Below are positions 5,435-5,782 of a DNA stretch of 5,782 bases, one piece after another. The DNA is from Pleurocapsa sp. MO_226.B13 (lineage in GTDB: Bacteria; Cyanobacteriota; Cyanobacteriia; Cyanobacteriales; Xenococcaceae), in contig JASJEI010000557.1 of NCBI GenBank assembly GCA_030064795.1, positions 1 to 5,782 on the forward strand, given 5' to 3'. Under the pieces are notes generated by a model. It searched no databases and had not been told where the DNA came from. It saw nothing but the letters and a program-made list of their open reading frames with translations. Every line of letters begins with the position of its first letter. Position 1 is the first letter of the stretch. The position numbers and the translations under genes were made by a program.

Positions 5435-5782
5435 TTAAGGAAATTGGCGATCGCGATATTTTTTAGGAGTTATACCAATTAATTTACGAAAATGGTGTAT
5501 CATCTGAGATTGAGAACTAAAACCACACTCAAAGGTAATATCAGCTAGAGACATTTTACTATGCTTAATTAAACCTTTTGCTTTGACTACCCGTTGTTGA
5601 ATCACGTACTGATATGGTGCAATACCTGTTGATTCGCGGAAGAGACGACAGAAGTAATATTGACTTATATCAACCAAATTGGCTAGTTCGGTTAATGTGA
5701 TAGCGCGATCGAGATTATCGTGAATATAATCAATTGCCAGTTTTAGTTTGTACGGGGATAAACCATCACCATAATTTTTCAG
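5435..5782 (-). CDS. AraC-family transcriptional regulator, C-terminal part
   Basis: The reading frame is open to the window edge, so the N-terminus is missing. The 115 visible residues cover the whole AraC/XylS DNA-binding domain. The approach helix is LSPYKLKLAIDYIHDNLD (visible residues 8-25). The first helix-turn-helix is LTELANLVDISQYYFCRLF (30-48). The connecting helix is around YQYVIQQRVVKAKGLI. The second helix-turn-helix is LADITFECGFSSQSQMIHHFRK (79-100), with the family signature G87-F88 and TPKKYR (105-110). Such proteins bind DNA as activators, with ligand sensing usually in the N-terminal part, which is not visible, so effector and targets are unknown. A TTG at 5677 could be read as a start but would remove half of the first helix-turn-helix. 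The gene ends in TAA and lies 75 bases upstream of the kinase on the same strand, so it may belong to the same unit or regulate it. Confidence 0.88.
   Translation of the reverse strand: MKNYGDGLSPYKLKLAIDYIHDNLDRAITLTELANLVDISQYYFCRLFRESTGIAPYQYVIQQRVVKAKGLIKHSKMSLADITFECGFSSQSQMIHHFRKLIGITPKKYRDRQFP

Larger units (their letters stand above)
748..5454. repeat. Dispersed HIP1 octamers (GCGATCGC)
   Basis: Perfect copies of this palindrome are at 748-755, 1266-1273, 1369-1376, 2178-2185, 2537-2544, 3352-3359, 4620-4627, 5083-5090 and 5447-5454. That is about one per 640 bases, against roughly one per 65 kb expected for a random octamer. HIP1 over-representation is a known cyanobacterial signature. 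Copies occur both inside genes and between them. The copy at 1369-1376 extends to the 10-base palindrome CGCGATCGCG (1368-1377) in the 42-base gap between the convergent small ORF and the cyclase gene. Confidence 0.95.

Noticed and set aside
5435..5677. 80-residue protein starting with TTG as a complete small regulator
   Set aside because: The frame stays open upstream to the window edge and encodes the rest of the first AraC helix-turn-helix, so this is the C-terminal part of a longer gene.

Overview
This window is cyanobacterial chromosome. The octamer GCGATCGC (HIP1), a cyanobacterial genome signature, occurs at least nine times in 5.8 kb. One gene is recognisably Ycf54, a chlorophyll-biosynthesis protein confined to oxygenic phototrophs. 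Base composition is AT-rich, with little space between genes. The sequence does not let me name the genus.

Left part (1-1387). A minus-strand gene for a YbjN-domain protein (64-540, GTG start) is followed at the window edge by a GC-rich imperfect inverted repeat (2-41). A 338-base spacer with no supportable gene separates it from the divergently transcribed ycf54 (879-1196, plus strand), which serves the Mg-protoporphyrin monomethyl ester cyclase. Just after ycf54 is a 32-codon ORF (1247-1345) with a near-perfect Shine-Dalgarno sequence. I do not recognise its product, and it is easy to overlook.

Right part (1388-5782). Everything here is on the minus strand, so transcription runs from high to low coordinates. 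The order is: the C-terminal part of an AraC-family regulator (cut by the window edge), a soluble GAF-GAF histidine kinase of the HisKA_3 class, a NarL/FixJ-type response regulator 17 bases later, and, 46 bases after that, a 500-residue protein with a C-terminal DisA_N-type diadenylate cyclase domain. The spacing suggests that kinase, regulator and cyclase form one transcription unit. If so, a two-component phosphorelay is genetically linked to synthesis of the second messenger c-di-AMP. The cyclase is divergent: it keeps the DGA motif but has R-Y-N where classical enzymes have R-H-R, so its activity cannot be assumed. Its large N-terminal region looks like a dedicated sensor or regulatory part.

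Points worth a second look are the kinase-regulator-cyclase linkage, the altered catalytic motif, a GC-rich HIP1-containing palindromic repeat translated as part of the kinase's first GAF domain, the 32-codon ORF, and a small hairpin sitting on the start of the cyclase gene.
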